Shown here one piece after another: positions 37,140 to 46,346 of a stretch of DNA of 64,000 nucleotides. The stretch is taken from NCBI RefSeq assembly GCF_012272825.1, contig NZ_JAAWWS010000145.1:62001-126000 (forward strand). The letters run 5' to 3'. A program made the translations under genes and the position numbers. The DNA comes from Wenzhouxiangella sp. XN79A. Its GTDB lineage: Bacteria; Pseudomonadota; Gammaproteobacteria; Xanthomonadales; Wenzhouxiangellaceae. The notes beneath the pieces were generated by a model. It worked only from the letters and a program-made list of their open reading frames with translations. It searched no databases and had not been told where the DNA came from. The first letter of the stretch is position 1, and the number at the start of each line of letters is the position of its first letter.

Positions 37140-38021
37140 ATGACCCACGCAGCGCAGCTCAGCTTCGAATTCTTTCCGCCGAAGAACGACGACCAGCTCG
37201 CCACCTTCTGCCGCACGCGCGACCGACTGGCCGCGCTGAAGCCGGCCTACATGTCGGTGACCTTCGGTGCCGGCGGATCGACCCGGGCCCGGACCCGGGA
37301 CACGGTGCTGAACATCCAGCGCGAGACGGCCATTCCGGCCGCGCCGCACATTTCCTGCATGTCGGAAGACACCGACGGGATTCGCGAACTGCTCGACGCC
37401 TACCGCGAGGCCGGCGTCGATCGGCTGGTGGTGCTGCGCGGCGATCGCCCGTCGGGCGGTGGCAGCGGCGTGTTCGAGCACGCCGTCGACCTGGTCCGGT
37501 TCGTTCGTGAGCACTACGGCCGCGCCTTCCACATCGAGGTGGCCTGCTATCCGGAAGCCCACCCGGAGTCGAAGACGCCGGCGACCGACCTGGCCCATTT
37601 CCGGGACAAGGTCGAGGCCGGCGCGGACGGCGCGATCACTCAGTATTTCTTCAGTTTCGGGGCCTGGGAGCGATTCATGGACGACTGCGCCCGACTCGGC
37701 ATCGACGTGCCGATCACCCCGGGCATCATGCCGATCACCAACCATGCCCGGCTCAAGCGCTTCTCGAAGATGTGCGGCGCCGATCTCCCGAAGTGGATCG
37801 GCAAGCGGATCAAGGCCTGGGAAGAGGCCGACGACCTCGCCTCGCTGCGCGCCTTCGGCGAGGACGTGATCACCGACCTGTGCCGACGTCTGCTCGATGC
37901 CGGCGCGCCGGGCATCCACTTCTACACCCTCAACCGGGCCGCGCCGACCGAGCGCCTGTGCCGCAACCTGGGCTTCGAGGCGCCGACCGCCGAGGCGTCG
38001 ATCGAGCGCGCGGTCTCCTGA
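37140..38021 (+). CDS. metF: 5,10-methylenetetrahydrofolate reductase
   Basis: A 293-aa FAD enzyme (E. coli MetF 296) that makes methyl-THF for homocysteine remethylation. Motifs: LSFEFFPPKND (catalytic Glu), YMSVTFGAGGSTR, LVVLRGDRPSG, CYPEAHPES and QYFF. The ATG follows a CAGGGAG ribosome-binding site 6 nt upstream. With metK and ahcY it forms most of the methyl cycle; methionine synthase itself is not in the window. Confidence 0.95.
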   Translation: MTHAAQLSFEFFPPKNDDQLATFCRTRDRLAALKPAYMSVTFGAGGSTRARTRDTVLNIQRETAIPAAPHISCMSEDTDGIRELLDAYREAGVDRLVVLRGDRPSGGGSGVFEHAVDLVRFVREHYGRAFHIEVACYPEAHPESKTPATDLAHFRDKVEAGADGAITQYFFSFGAWERFMDDCARLGIDVPITPGIMPITNHARLKRFSKMCGADLPKWIGKRIKAWEEADDLASLRAFGEDVITDLCRRLLDAGAPGIHFYTLNRAAPTERLCRNLGFEAPTAEASIERAVS

Positions 38022-38028
38022 TTCCCGA

Positions 38029-38046
38029 CGGCGCCCGAAGGCGCCG
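38029..38046. terminator. Hairpin between convergent metF and the GGDEF gene
   Basis: A 7-bp stem CGGCGCC/GGCGCCG with a stable CGAA tetraloop begins 8 nt after the metF stop. It is followed by a C-run rather than T, so it is terminator-like only. Confidence 0.45.
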
Positions 38047-38057
38047 CCCCCCCCGCC

Positions 38058-39914
38058 TCAGTCGGCCGAGTCCGACCCTTCCAGCAGCCGGCACTGGCCG
38101 CTGCGGACCGCGGCGCCGAGCTCGTGGACCTGGATCGGCGCGCGGCCCTCGACCGGCCAGATGCCGTAGCTGCGATTGCGGCCGGCCTGCTTGGCCCGGT
38201 ACAGCAGCTGGTCGGCGACCTGCAGGGCCGGCTCCCAGCGACTCTGGCCGGAGTGGCGGTTGAGGCCGGCCAGCGGCGCGTAGCCGATGCTCGCGGTCAA
38301 CTCGACGATGCGCCCGGTGCGGTCGCGCAGGTCCAGTTTCGCGACCGCCCGGCGCAGCGTTTCGGCGATCCGGCGCGCCGATCCGGCATGGTCGACGGGA
38401 CCGGCCAGGACGAACTCCTCGCCGCCCCAGCGCGCGGTGCGCACGCCGTGGTTGTCGCCGAAGCGCTGCAGCATCATGGCCAGTTCGACCAGCGCCTGGT
38501 CGCCGACATCGTGACCGTGGTTATCGTTGATCCGTTTGAAGTGATCGAGGTCGAGCAGCCAGATCACCGACCAGCCGGACTCGGTGCTCTCGGGCATCGT
38601 GTCCAGCCACTCGGTCGCCTGGCGCCGGTTGGCCAGGTCGGTCAGCGGGTCCGTGCGGCTGAGCCGGCGCAGCCGATGGGTGTGTCGGCGTTGACCGAAG
38701 AACGCGCCGAGCCCGACCAGCACGATCGCTGCGGCCACGCCGTAGAGCACCCACTGGCGAAGCTGCTGGCGGCGCAGCGCGAAATCCTGTTCCTGGCGCG
38801 CCTGCCGGAGTTCGGCCAGTTCGCGCGCCTGGCGTTCATTGCCGAAGCGGGCTTCCGCTTCCTCCAGCCGCGTCTCCAGGCGGTCGCGCCAGTAGTCGTC
38901 GCTGACTTCGCTATAGCGCTGCTGGATCCCGTAGGCCTGCGGATAGGCGCCCCGGGCGGCCAGCACGCGGGCCAGGATGGCCAGCGCTCCGCGGATGCTG
39001 GAGACGAATTCGGCCCGCTCGGCTTCGGCCAGCGCTGCGCGGGCGTGGGTCAGTGCCTGGTCGAGTTGGCCGCGCTCCAGCGCGATGCTGGCGCGCTCGG
39101 TCAGCATCGCGCTGTGTTCGGCCGGATTGTCGAGATCGGCGTGCAGGGCGGCCGAGCGCGCGATGTGGTCTTCGGCTGCGGCGAGCTCGCCGCGCGCGCG
39201 TTCGATCGAGCCGAGCGCCGAGTACAGCGAGGCCAGACGGATCTCCAGGCCCGGTGCCGAAAGCGGCTCGATCAATTCCAGCAGGGTCGCCCGGGCCTCG
39301 TCGAGGCGGTCGGCGCCGCGCAGGGTCAGGCCGAGGTTGTAGAGCACCGGCATCCTGCGCGGGTCGCCGGGGCGGGCGTCGAGTGCGCTCAGGGCGCGCT
39401 GGTAGTGTCCGATCGCGGTGTCGTGGTTGCGCGACTCCGAGTGGGCGATCGCGAGGTTGATCTGCAGGCTGATCCGTTCGTCGTCCAGGCCCGGCCCCTG
39501 GGCCAGCGCCAGGGCCTCGGACAGCACCTCGATCGAGGCCTGTGTGCGGTCGGCGCGCTGCAGCAATCCGGCCACCCGGCGCAGCAGCGGCACGCGGTCT
39601 TCCACCGCCTCGATCTGCTCGAGCTGGCTGCGCAGGGCGTCGGTGGTGGCCAGGGCCGCAGCGGTGTCGCCGGCCTGGGCTTCGGCCCAGCCGCGACAGC
39701 CCAGCGCGCGAGCACGCCGGACCGGGTCGTCGGCCAGCTCGTCGCGCGCCAGCAGCGAGCGGGCCAACGCCAGCGCTTCGTCCGGCTGGCCGTGTTCGAT
39801 CCGCTGGCAGCGCTCCAGCGCCTCGTCGATGGTTTCGTCGGGCGCCTGTGCCCAGCTCGCGGACCCGGCCACGAGGACCGCGGCCATGGTCAGCGAACGG
39901 AAGGCCGGCTTCAC
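38058..39914 (-). CDS. TPR-GGDEF diguanylate cyclase
   Basis: A 618-aa membrane protein: signal sequence, periplasmic TPR-like helical repeats (about residues 25-380), a coiled segment, one transmembrane helix (WVLYGVAAAIVLVGLGAFFG) and a C-terminal GGDEF domain with active-site GGEEF at 497-501. It should make cyclic di-GMP. The RxxD inhibitory site normally five residues before GGEEF is absent. Start GTG overlaps the stop of the Cys-rich gene by 4 nt (GTGA). The TPR part probably senses a periplasmic ligand or partner. Confidence 0.88.
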   Translation of the reverse strand: MKPAFRSLTMAAVLVAGSASWAQAPDETIDEALERCQRIEHGQPDEALALARSLLARDELADDPVRRARALGCRGWAEAQAGDTAAALATTDALRSQLEQIEAVEDRVPLLRRVAGLLQRADRTQASIEVLSEALALAQGPGLDDERISLQINLAIAHSESRNHDTAIGHYQRALSALDARPGDPRRMPVLYNLGLTLRGADRLDEARATLLELIEPLSAPGLEIRLASLYSALGSIERARGELAAAEDHIARSAALHADLDNPAEHSAMLTERASIALERGQLDQALTHARAALAEAERAEFVSSIRGALAILARVLAARGAYPQAYGIQQRYSEVSDDYWRDRLETRLEEAEARFGNERQARELAELRQARQEQDFALRRQQLRQWVLYGVAAAIVLVGLGAFFGQRRHTHRLRRLSRTDPLTDLANRRQATEWLDTMPESTESGWSVIWLLDLDHFKRINDNHGHDVGDQALVELAMMLQRFGDNHGVRTARWGGEEFVLAGPVDHAGSARRIAETLRRAVAKLDLRDRTGRIVELTASIGYAPLAGLNRHSGQSRWEPALQVADQLLYRAKQAGRNRSYGIWPVEGRAPIQVHELGAAVRSGQCRLLEGSDSAD

Positions 39915-40096
39915 CCGCCGCCTTCCTGCTGGACCCGCAGTTCCGGGTCCAGCTCCGAGGGCAGCTTCAGTTCGATCGGCCGGCAGCACACCGCGCAATC
40001 CTGCACCAGCCACTGGGCGGCGTCGCCGGGCTCCTGTTCCACGTGATTGGCCTCGCCGCACCACGGACAGTCGAAGCACAGCGAGTCGGTCAGCAT
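39911..40096 (-). CDS. CPXCG-motif cysteine-rich small protein
   Basis: A 61-aa protein with two cysteine pairs, CPWCGE and CAVCC, forming a probable zinc knuckle, matching the CPXCG-motif family of uncharacterised proteobacterial proteins. It overlaps the GGDEF gene by 4 nt and starts 7 nt after the isoaspartyl peptidase stop, so the three form one operon. Confidence 0.8.
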   Translation of the reverse strand: MLTDSLCFDCPWCGEANHVEQEPGDAAQWLVQDCAVCCRPIELKLPSELDPELRVQQEGGG

Positions 40097-40103
40097 GCTG
40101 CGC

Positions 40104-41180
40104 TCACTCGTCGCCGTAGATCGCGACGTCGAGCCTGCCGTCGACGCCGATCCGGGCCCGGTACATGCCCGGCGTGTTGAACGGCATCGCGATCCGGCCC
40201 CGCGCATCGAGTGCGATCACTCCACCGTCGCCACCGACCTCGGTCAGCAGCCCGTTGACGACGGCGTCTGCACTCTCGGCCAGGCCCTGGCCGGCCAGCG
40301 TCATGCCGGCGCAGATCCGGTAGGCAACGACATGGCGAATGAAGAACTCGCCGTGGCCGGTGGCCGATACCGCGCAGCTGGCGTTGTCGGCGTAGGTCCC
40401 GGCACCGATGATCGGTGAGTCGCCGACCCGGCCGAACCGCTTGTTGCTCATGCCGCCGGTCGACGTTCCGGCCGCCAGGTTGCCGTGCGCATCGAGGGCG
40501 ACCGCGCCGACCGTCGAGTACCACGGCGCTTCGTCCTGCCGCGCGGCGCCGGCCTCGGCCGATCGCAGCCGCTCGAGCTGCTCGCTGCGGAACGGGGTGA
40601 TGAACCAGTCGTCGTCCTTGAACTCCAGCCCGGCGCGCCGGGCCCAGTCTTCCGCCCCGCGACCGACCAGCATCACGTGCGGCGAGTCTTCGAGCACGGC
40701 CCGCGCGGCCAGGATCGGATGGCGGATGCCGCGCACGCCGGCCACCGCACCGGCCTCGAGGTCGTGGCCGGTCATCAGCGAGGCGTCCATCTCGACCCGC
40801 CCCTCGCTGGTCAGGACGGCGCCGCGTCCGGCGTTGAACTCCGGCGCATCCTCCAGCAGGGTGATCGCGGCGGTGACCGCGTCCAGCGCCGTGCCGCCTT
40901 CGCGCAGTACCGCATGACCGGCCCGGGCGGCCTCGGTCAGCGCGGCGCGGATCCGCGCTTCTCGCTCGGGCGTCATCGCTTCGCGCGAGATCGTTCCGGC
41001 GCCGCCGTGGATGGCAATGGCCACAGGACTCGCTGCGGGTGCATCGCCGGCCGGCGCCGCGTCGGCCGCTGCGCCGGATCCGGGGACCAGCATCGACATC
41101 AGCAGCGCAAGGGCCGGGGCGAGCAACGGCGCACACGGTCGGCGCGGCGGTCGGGGGGTGGTCAAGAATGCAGCGGGCAT
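40104..41180 (-). CDS. Isoaspartyl peptidase/L-asparaginase, periplasmic
   Basis: A 358-aa Ntn-hydrolase precursor. A signal peptide (residues about 1-38) implies export. The mature enzyme starts with AIHGGAGTI. The autocleavage/nucleophile site is the threonine in YSTVGAVALD, and the C-terminal subunit holds GTSTGGMSNKRFGRVGDSPIIGAGTYAD, the substrate-binding signature. Such enzymes cleave isoaspartyl dipeptides and asparagine. First gene of an operon with the Cys-rich protein and the diguanylate cyclase. Confidence 0.92.
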   Translation of the reverse strand: MPAAFLTTPRPPRRPCAPLLAPALALLMSMLVPGSGAAADAAPAGDAPAASPVAIAIHGGAGTISREAMTPEREARIRAALTEAARAGHAVLREGGTALDAVTAAITLLEDAPEFNAGRGAVLTSEGRVEMDASLMTGHDLEAGAVAGVRGIRHPILAARAVLEDSPHVMLVGRGAEDWARRAGLEFKDDDWFITPFRSEQLERLRSAEAGAARQDEAPWYSTVGAVALDAHGNLAAGTSTGGMSNKRFGRVGDSPIIGAGTYADNASCAVSATGHGEFFIRHVVAYRICAGMTLAGQGLAESADAVVNGLLTEVGGDGGVIALDARGRIAMPFNTPGMYRARIGVDGRLDVAIYGDE

Positions 41181-41373
41181 GGGCAGTCTCCTGAGCGCAA
41201 CGAATTCGCGTGACGCAAGTGTAGAACACGGCCATCGCGGTCGTCCGGACTCCTCCGGGCCTGGCTCGACGACCAGCGGTCCGGGTCGTCAAGCGCTGCG
41301 CCGACACGATCGACAACGTTTCGTTCCGGCAACCGGCGTACACTTGCGCGCACATCGAAACAGGCGGATGCCC

Positions 41374-41775
41374 ATGACGCCGACCATCACACTGTTCTAC
41401 GCCGGGCTTTCGGCCCTGATTCTTCTCGGCCTGTCGGCGCGCGTTGTCGCGCTGCGCCGCAAGCACCAGGTCGGCATCGGGACCGGGGCGATCAACACCC
41501 TGGAGCGGGCGGTCCGCGCCCAGGCCAATTTCACCGAATACGTCCCGCTGGCGCTGCTGCTGATCGCGCTGCTCGAGCTCCAGGGCGTTGCCGGTGCGGT
41601 CGTGCACGCGCTCGGCGCGCTGCTGGTCATCGGGCGCGTGCTGCACGCGCTGGGACTGAACCGCTCGGCGGGCACCTCGATGGGCCGGCTGGTCGGCACG
41701 GTGCTGACCTGGCTGGTCCTGCTTGCCGGCGGGGCGGCCGCACTCGGCGTCGCGCTGATTCAGGGGCTGGGCTGA
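41374..41775 (+). CDS. MAPEG-family membrane protein
   Basis: A 133-aa, four-helix MAPEG protein (microsomal glutathione S-transferase-like). The diagnostic motif is RAVRAQANFTEYVPLALLLIALLE, and ALLVIGRVLHALGL follows. ATG 41374 was preferred to the in-frame ATG two codons upstream because AGGCGG is then spaced 6 nt. It overlaps the convergent Nudix gene by 16 nt at their 3' ends. Confidence 0.88.
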   Translation: MTPTITLFYAGLSALILLGLSARVVALRRKHQVGIGTGAINTLERAVRAQANFTEYVPLALLLIALLELQGVAGAVVHALGALLVIGRVLHALGLNRSAGTSMGRLVGTVLTWLVLLAGGAAALGVALIQGLG

Positions 41776-42293
41776 GCCAGGCCGGACCAGTACAGCGCGA
41801 ACCAGATCTTGGGGTCGACCGCCGCGCCGGCCTCGACCCGATCGAGCAGCCAGTCGTGCACTTCAGCGCGCGGGATCCGGTGCACCGTGATGTCCTCGCT
41901 GGCGTCGCCGCCACCGTCGGAAACCCGCTCGAGCCCGGAGGCGCGGAAGAACACCGCGCACTCGTCGGTCATTCCTGCCGAGGTCGGGCAGCGCATCAGC
42001 AGTTCCAGCCGCCCGGCCCGGTAGCCGGTTTCTTCCTCGAGTTCGCGGGCCGCGGCCTCGCGTTCGGGCTCGTCGGCCTCGCCGGGCCGGTCGCCGACCA
42101 GCCCGGCCGGCAGTTCGAGACAGCGCTGGCGAACCGGTTCACGGTACTGCTCGACCAGCAGCAGTTCGTCGGCCTCGGTCCAGGCGATCAGGACCACGAC
42201 CGTGGGGTGGACGCGCGTGGCAAACTCCCACCCTGAGCGCTCGCACAGGCGCAGGTAGCGGCCGGAATGAAGGGTTTCGGCGGTGTCGACCAT
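41760..42293 (-). CDS. Nudix hydrolase, probable ADP-ribose pyrophosphatase type
   Basis: A 177-aa Nudix protein. The catalytic core EREAAARELEEETGY holds the REL-x-EE-x-G residues; the run between the conserved Gly and this core is two to three residues longer than the standard box. The upstream LLLVEQYREPVRQRCLELPAGLV is typical of ADP-ribose/NDP-sugar pyrophosphatases (NudF type). Start MVDTAETLH is most plausible; an ATG eleven codons upstream is possible. Substrate not determinable. Confidence 0.85.
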   Translation of the reverse strand: MVDTAETLHSGRYLRLCERSGWEFATRVHPTVVVLIAWTEADELLLVEQYREPVRQRCLELPAGLVGDRPGEADEPEREAAARELEEETGYRAGRLELLMRCPTSAGMTDECAVFFRASGLERVSDGGGDASEDITVHRIPRAEVHDWLLDRVEAGAAVDPKIWFALYWSGLAQPSP

Positions 42294-42404
42294 CGGCGGG
42301 TTCTCGATCCATCGAGGGAACATTGTCGCACGCGCATGGTCGCAGCACCGTCCGCGCCGTGCATCGAGGCGGCGCATTCGAATTCATCGCAACGAGGACG
42401 ACCG

Positions 42405-43871
42405 TTGAACCCACGAATCGCAATCCGCACCCCGCTGGCGCTGCTGGTGCTGGCCGCGCTGCTGCTGAACGCCGGCCCGGTTCCGGCCCAGCTGGCCCCG
42501 ACCGCCACCCCGCCGACCGAGCTCAAGGACATGGGGCCGGGCGGCTCCCAGGTCGAGCTCGGCCGCTGGCTGACCCAGGCCGCTTCGGCCTACCAGGAAA
42601 ACGACTACGATGCCTGGGTCCGGGCGCTGGAGCGGCTGCATTCGCTGCGTCCCTACAACGCCGACTTCATGCGCCAGCTCGTCGAGGGCTACGCCCGGAT
42701 CGGTGATCGGTCCAAGGCCTTCAACATGATGCTCAGGATGCAGCAGCAGGGCCTGAGCGAGGACTGGAGCGCGGTCGACGGGCTGGATTCGATCCGGCCC
42801 TACCCGCTGTACGGACACCTGAGCCAGTTGATGGGCGAGGCCGGCCAGCCCTTCGGCAACGCCCGACTGGCCGTGGAGATTCCCGGCGAAATCGCGATGC
42901 CCGAAGCGCTGGCCTTCGATCCGGCCTCCGAACGGCTGTTCGTCGGCACGGTGCGCGATGGCGCGATCATGGTCCGCGGTCCGGACGACGAGGGGTTCGA
43001 GACCTTCGCCTCGCCGGACACCGTCGACGGACTGATGGCGGTGTTCGACCTGGTTGCCGACCCGGCACGCGGGCACCTGTGGGTGGCCACCGGCAGCACC
43101 AGCCAGTACCGCGGCGCGACCTCGGCCAATTTCGGCCGGACCTCGCTGATCCGGCTCGACCTGGCCAGCGGCGAGAAGCAGGCCGAGTTCCGGGTGCTGT
43201 CCGACGGCAAGCCGCACCTGCTCGGTGCCATGGCGCTGGCCGACGACGGCACGATCTACGCCGCCGACAACCTGACGCCGTTCGTCTATCGGCTGGCACC
43301 GGGCGAGACCCGGCCTTCGGTGTTTCTCGGCAATCCGGTGTTCACCGGCTTCCGCGGCATCGCGCTGTCGCCGGATGCCGCCAAGCTCTACGTCGCCGAC
43401 TACGAGCTCGGCCTGTTCGTGTTCCAGACCGACGGCGAGCGCCGCGGCCTGCCGCTGCCGGCGCCGGACACCCTGAATCTCGGCGGCATCGACGGCCTGT
43501 ACCGCTGGGACAACAGCCTGGTCGCGATCCAGAACGGGATTTCGCCGGAGCGGGTGCTGCGGCTGGACCTGGACGCCAGCGGCACGCGGGTCGAGAGCGT
43601 CGCACCGCTGGTCGTTGCCGATCCGCGTTTCGATATTCCGACCTTCGGAACGCTGGTCGGCGACGACCTGCTGATGCTGGCTTCCAGCCATTGGGACAAG
43701 GTCAGCGCCCAGGGTCAGCCGGTCGGTGGACCGCTGCCACCGGTCGCGGTGCTGCGCTCGGCGGTCAACGAGGCGCAGAACCTGGTCGTCGGCCAGGAGA
43801 TGCTCGAGCAGATGAAACGGCAGTACGAAGCCCAACGGGCCCGCGAAGACGCCGCTGACGGCGAGGGCTGA
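42405..43871 (+). CDS. Secreted SMP-30/NHL-like beta-propeller protein (TTG start)
   Basis: A 488-aa protein with a clear signal peptide (LALLVLAALLLNAGPVPAQ). An N-terminal helical tetratrico-like segment (residues about 45-110) is followed by a six-bladed propeller of the SMP-30/gluconolactonase type, with repeats such as MPEALAFDPASERLFVGTV and LGAMALADDGTIYAADN. The C-terminus is a charged helix. Start TTG (42405-42407) follows GAGGA; no ATG precedes the signal peptide in frame closely. Whether it is an enzyme or a sensor is unclear. Confidence 0.78.
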   Translation: MNPRIAIRTPLALLVLAALLLNAGPVPAQLAPTATPPTELKDMGPGGSQVELGRWLTQAASAYQENDYDAWVRALERLHSLRPYNADFMRQLVEGYARIGDRSKAFNMMLRMQQQGLSEDWSAVDGLDSIRPYPLYGHLSQLMGEAGQPFGNARLAVEIPGEIAMPEALAFDPASERLFVGTVRDGAIMVRGPDDEGFETFASPDTVDGLMAVFDLVADPARGHLWVATGSTSQYRGATSANFGRTSLIRLDLASGEKQAEFRVLSDGKPHLLGAMALADDGTIYAADNLTPFVYRLAPGETRPSVFLGNPVFTGFRGIALSPDAAKLYVADYELGLFVFQTDGERRGLPLPAPDTLNLGGIDGLYRWDNSLVAIQNGISPERVLRLDLDASGTRVESVAPLVVADPRFDIPTFGTLVGDDLLMLASSHWDKVSAQGQPVGGPLPPVAVLRSAVNEAQNLVVGQEMLEQMKRQYEAQRAREDAADGEG

Positions 43872-43877
43872 GCGTCG

Positions 43878-44783
43878 TCAGCCGCCGCGCGAAAGGCGGT
43901 GCAGGCGCTGCCTGAGCGTCTGTCCGAAGCCGAGCCCGTCGAGCAGCGCGTCCAGCGCGTCGGGGTCGGGCCGAGTCCGCTCGACCGCCGGGTCGGCCTC
44001 GACCCGCTCGATGACCGCATCCAGGCCGGTCAGCTGCCGGGCCAGCCGAACCGTGTCCTGGTGCGTGCGCAGCCGCGGGATCAGCGACTTCGCACCGCGC
44101 AGGGTCAGGAACTGTAGCTCGTCGAGCCGTGCATACAGCGCCTCGAGGGTGCCGAAATGGCCGAGCAGGGCCGCGGCGGTCTTCGGGCCGATGCCCGGCA
44201 CGCCGGGAATGTTGTCGACCGCATCACCGGTCAGGGCCAGGTAGTCGGCGATCTGATCGGGCCGGACGCCGAAGCGCTCGTGGACCCCGCCGGCATCCAG
44301 CCGGTTGCGCCTCGCGAAATCCCACCACGCGTCGTGCGGGCCGAGCACCAGCTGGGCCAGGTCCTTGTCGCCGGTGACCACGCAGATCGGGTGGCCGCGT
44401 TCGCGCCAGCAGCCGGCCAGCGTGGCGATCAGGTCATCGGCCTCGAAGCGATCGTCGACGTAGACCGGCAGACCCAGGCTGCGGGCCAGGTCCTTGCACC
44501 AGGCGAACTGCTGTTCCAGCTCCGGCGGCGCCGGATCGCGGTTGGCCTTGTAGTCCGGGTAGAGTTCGTTGCGGAACGACGAGGCCAGCGACTCGTCGAA
44601 GGCGACCGCGACGTGGCGCGAGCCGGTTTCCTCGAGAAACTCGCACAAGAAGCGGGCGAAGCCGTACACGGCATTGGTGGGCCGGCCCGACGGATCGCTG
44701 AACGCGTCGGGCATCGAGTACCAGGCGCGGAACACGTAGATGCTCGCGTCGACCAGGTGAACGGGGGGATTCGAAGCCGGCAT
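43878..44783 (-). CDS. 5'-3' exonuclease/flap endonuclease (ExoIX or Pol I N-domain type)
   Basis: A 301-aa stand-alone FEN-family nuclease. Metal-ligand motifs are visible: LVDASIYVFRAW, VAFDESLASSFRNELYPDYKANR, DDRFEADDLIATLA, VVTGDKDLAQLV and the helix-hairpin-helix DAVDNIPGVPGIGPKTAAALL. It is longer than E. coli Xni (251 aa) and retains more of the acidic set, so it may have true exonuclease activity. It may act in primer removal or replication repair alongside DNA polymerase I. Confidence 0.88.
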   Translation of the reverse strand: MPASNPPVHLVDASIYVFRAWYSMPDAFSDPSGRPTNAVYGFARFLCEFLEETGSRHVAVAFDESLASSFRNELYPDYKANRDPAPPELEQQFAWCKDLARSLGLPVYVDDRFEADDLIATLAGCWRERGHPICVVTGDKDLAQLVLGPHDAWWDFARRNRLDAGGVHERFGVRPDQIADYLALTGDAVDNIPGVPGIGPKTAAALLGHFGTLEALYARLDELQFLTLRGAKSLIPRLRTHQDTVRLARQLTGLDAVIERVEADPAVERTRPDPDALDALLDGLGFGQTLRQRLHRLSRGG

Positions 44784-45107
44784 GAGCGCATTATGCCCGC
44801 CCGGCCCCCGTTGCCGGCCGCTTCGCGCAGTCCCGGGTAGCCTGCCGACCGTGAACCGAAACCACGGATGAATGCAAACGGATGCCGATGAACTCGGATA
44901 AGCGCACATGCACAGGCGGGCCTGGAGCGGCCGCGCCCCGGCGAACCGATACCGGCCAGCCTTCGCCAGGCAGAGCCGGTCTTCCACGGTCGGGATTCCA
45001 TCCTCGCGATCGGCTCGACTGCGGGCGGGCGGATTCCGCGCGAACGGGTCCGGCGAGTTCACTCGGCGCCACGCAGATGCAGACGATCCTGAAGCGGAGC
45101 AAGACAG
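44784..45107. other. 324-bp intergenic stretch with a repeat motif
   Basis: Lies between the nuclease and the SDR gene, which diverge. No gene is supported. At 44862-44905 it carries degenerate units around CCACGGATGAAT and CGGATGCCGATGAA, whose reverse complement resembles the ATCCGCGTCCAT units at 6659-6688. The SDR ribosome-binding site AGCGGAGC sits 9-10 nt before its ATG. Otherwise nothing stands out. Confidence 0.6.
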
Positions 45108-45878
45108 ATGAGCGATGAACCGACGAGCTCGTTTCCCGGCGACGGCGCCGCGCTGGTGCAGGGGGCCAGCCGCGGCATCGGCTCGGGATTCGTTCAGGCG
45201 CTGCTCGACGGCGGACGGTTCGAGCGGGTGATCGCGACCTGCCGGAACCCGGACGCGGCCGATGCGCTGAACGCGATCGACGATCCGCGCCTGAGCGTGA
45301 TCGCGCTGGACGTTGCCGACGAGGCATCGATCCGGGCGGCTGCCGAGCGGGTCCGGGCGCTGGATCTGCCGCTGCGCCTGCTGCTGAACGTCGCCGGCGT
45401 GCTGCACGATTCGGTCGCTTCGCCGGAGAAGAAGCTCGAGGACCTGGACGCCGAGGCGCTGCACCACGTATTCGCCGTCAACGCGATCGGCCCGGCCCTG
45501 ATGCTGAAGGTCTTCCGCCCGCTGCTGGCGCGGCGGGGACGGGTGGTGGTCGCGGCGCTGTCGGCACGGGTCGGTTCGATCGGCGACAACCGGCTCGGCG
45601 GCTGGTATGCCTATCGCGCCTCGAAGGCGGCGCTGAACCAGCTGCTGCGCACCGCGGCGATCGAGCTGGGCCGGCGCAACCGAAACGCGATCGTCGTGGC
45701 GCTGCATCCGGGCACCACCGATACCGGCCTGTCGAAGCCGTTCCAGGCCAGGGTGCCCGACGAGCAGCTGTTCCCGGTCGACCGGACCTGCCGCCAGTTG
45801 CTTGCGGTCATCGACCGGCTCGACGAGGGCGACAGCGGCGGGTTCAGGGCCTGGGACGGCTCGCGGATCGACTGGTAG
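45108..45878 (+). CDS. SDR-family oxidoreductase, C-factor (CsgA)-like
   Basis: A 256-aa short-chain dehydrogenase. NAD(P) site GASRGIGSG, structural NVAG, catalytic Ser (AALSARVGS) and Tyr/Lys in WYAYRASKAALNQ. The pattern with RVGSIGDNRLGGWYAYRASKAALN matches the C-factor/CsgA-like subgroup that is widespread in Proteobacteria. Substrate unknown. Single gene; convergent with a lipoprotein gene 8 nt away. Confidence 0.9.
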   Translation: MSDEPTSSFPGDGAALVQGASRGIGSGFVQALLDGGRFERVIATCRNPDAADALNAIDDPRLSVIALDVADEASIRAAAERVRALDLPLRLLLNVAGVLHDSVASPEKKLEDLDAEALHHVFAVNAIGPALMLKVFRPLLARRGRVVVAALSARVGSIGDNRLGGWYAYRASKAALNQLLRTAAIELGRRNRNAIVVALHPGTTDTGLSKPFQARVPDEQLFPVDRTCRQLLAVIDRLDEGDSGGFRAWDGSRIDW

Positions 45879-45886
45879 GCCGTCGC

Positions 45887-46324
45887 TCAGCTCAGCGGAT
45901 CGATCTCCGGCGGCGGCGCGGCGCGTTCGGCCGGGCAGAGGAACGGCTCGCCGTCGCGGCGGCCATGATAGAGATGGTCCTCACCGTCCACCGACAACCG
46001 GATCCAGACGCCGGGGACCAGCGCCTGGGTGTACATCATGCCCGGCTCCGGGCAGCCCATCGCCCCGTTGGGCCAGGTGACCGCGCGCCGCTCGAGCACC
46101 TCGACGCGGGCCTCGGCCACGCCGAGTCGCCGGGCCAGGTCGGCCCGCGCCAGGGCGGCGGCGCGTTCGATCGGGTTCGCCGGCGGCGTCGGGTCGGACG
46201 GCGTCTCGGTCATCGCCGGTTCGCGGCCGCCGCAGGCGGCAAGCACGGCGGCGGCCAACAGGACCGCGATGAGCGCGGCCCGAGCCGGCAGGCCGGGGCA
46301 GGGTCGGGGTCGGGGTCGGTCCAT
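45887..46324 (-). CDS. Uncharacterised lipoprotein
   Basis: A 145-aa putative lipoprotein: hydrophobic leader with lipobox LAACGG, a linker rich in proline/threonine, then a compact domain WPNGAMGCPEPGMMYTQALV followed by VDGEDHLYHGRRDGEPFLC. I recall this C-terminal domain, with its Trp-Pro and two cysteines, from uncharacterised proteins in several bacterial groups. It starts 22 nt after the SirB2-like gene and is probably co-transcribed. Confidence 0.7.
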   Translation of the reverse strand: MDRPRPRPCPGLPARAALIAVLLAAAVLAACGGREPAMTETPSDPTPPANPIERAAALARADLARRLGVAEARVEVLERRAVTWPNGAMGCPEPGMMYTQALVPGVWIRLSVDGEDHLYHGRRDGEPFLCPAERAAPPPEIDPLS

Positions 46325-46346
46325 GGGCGTCTCCGGATCGGCGGCA

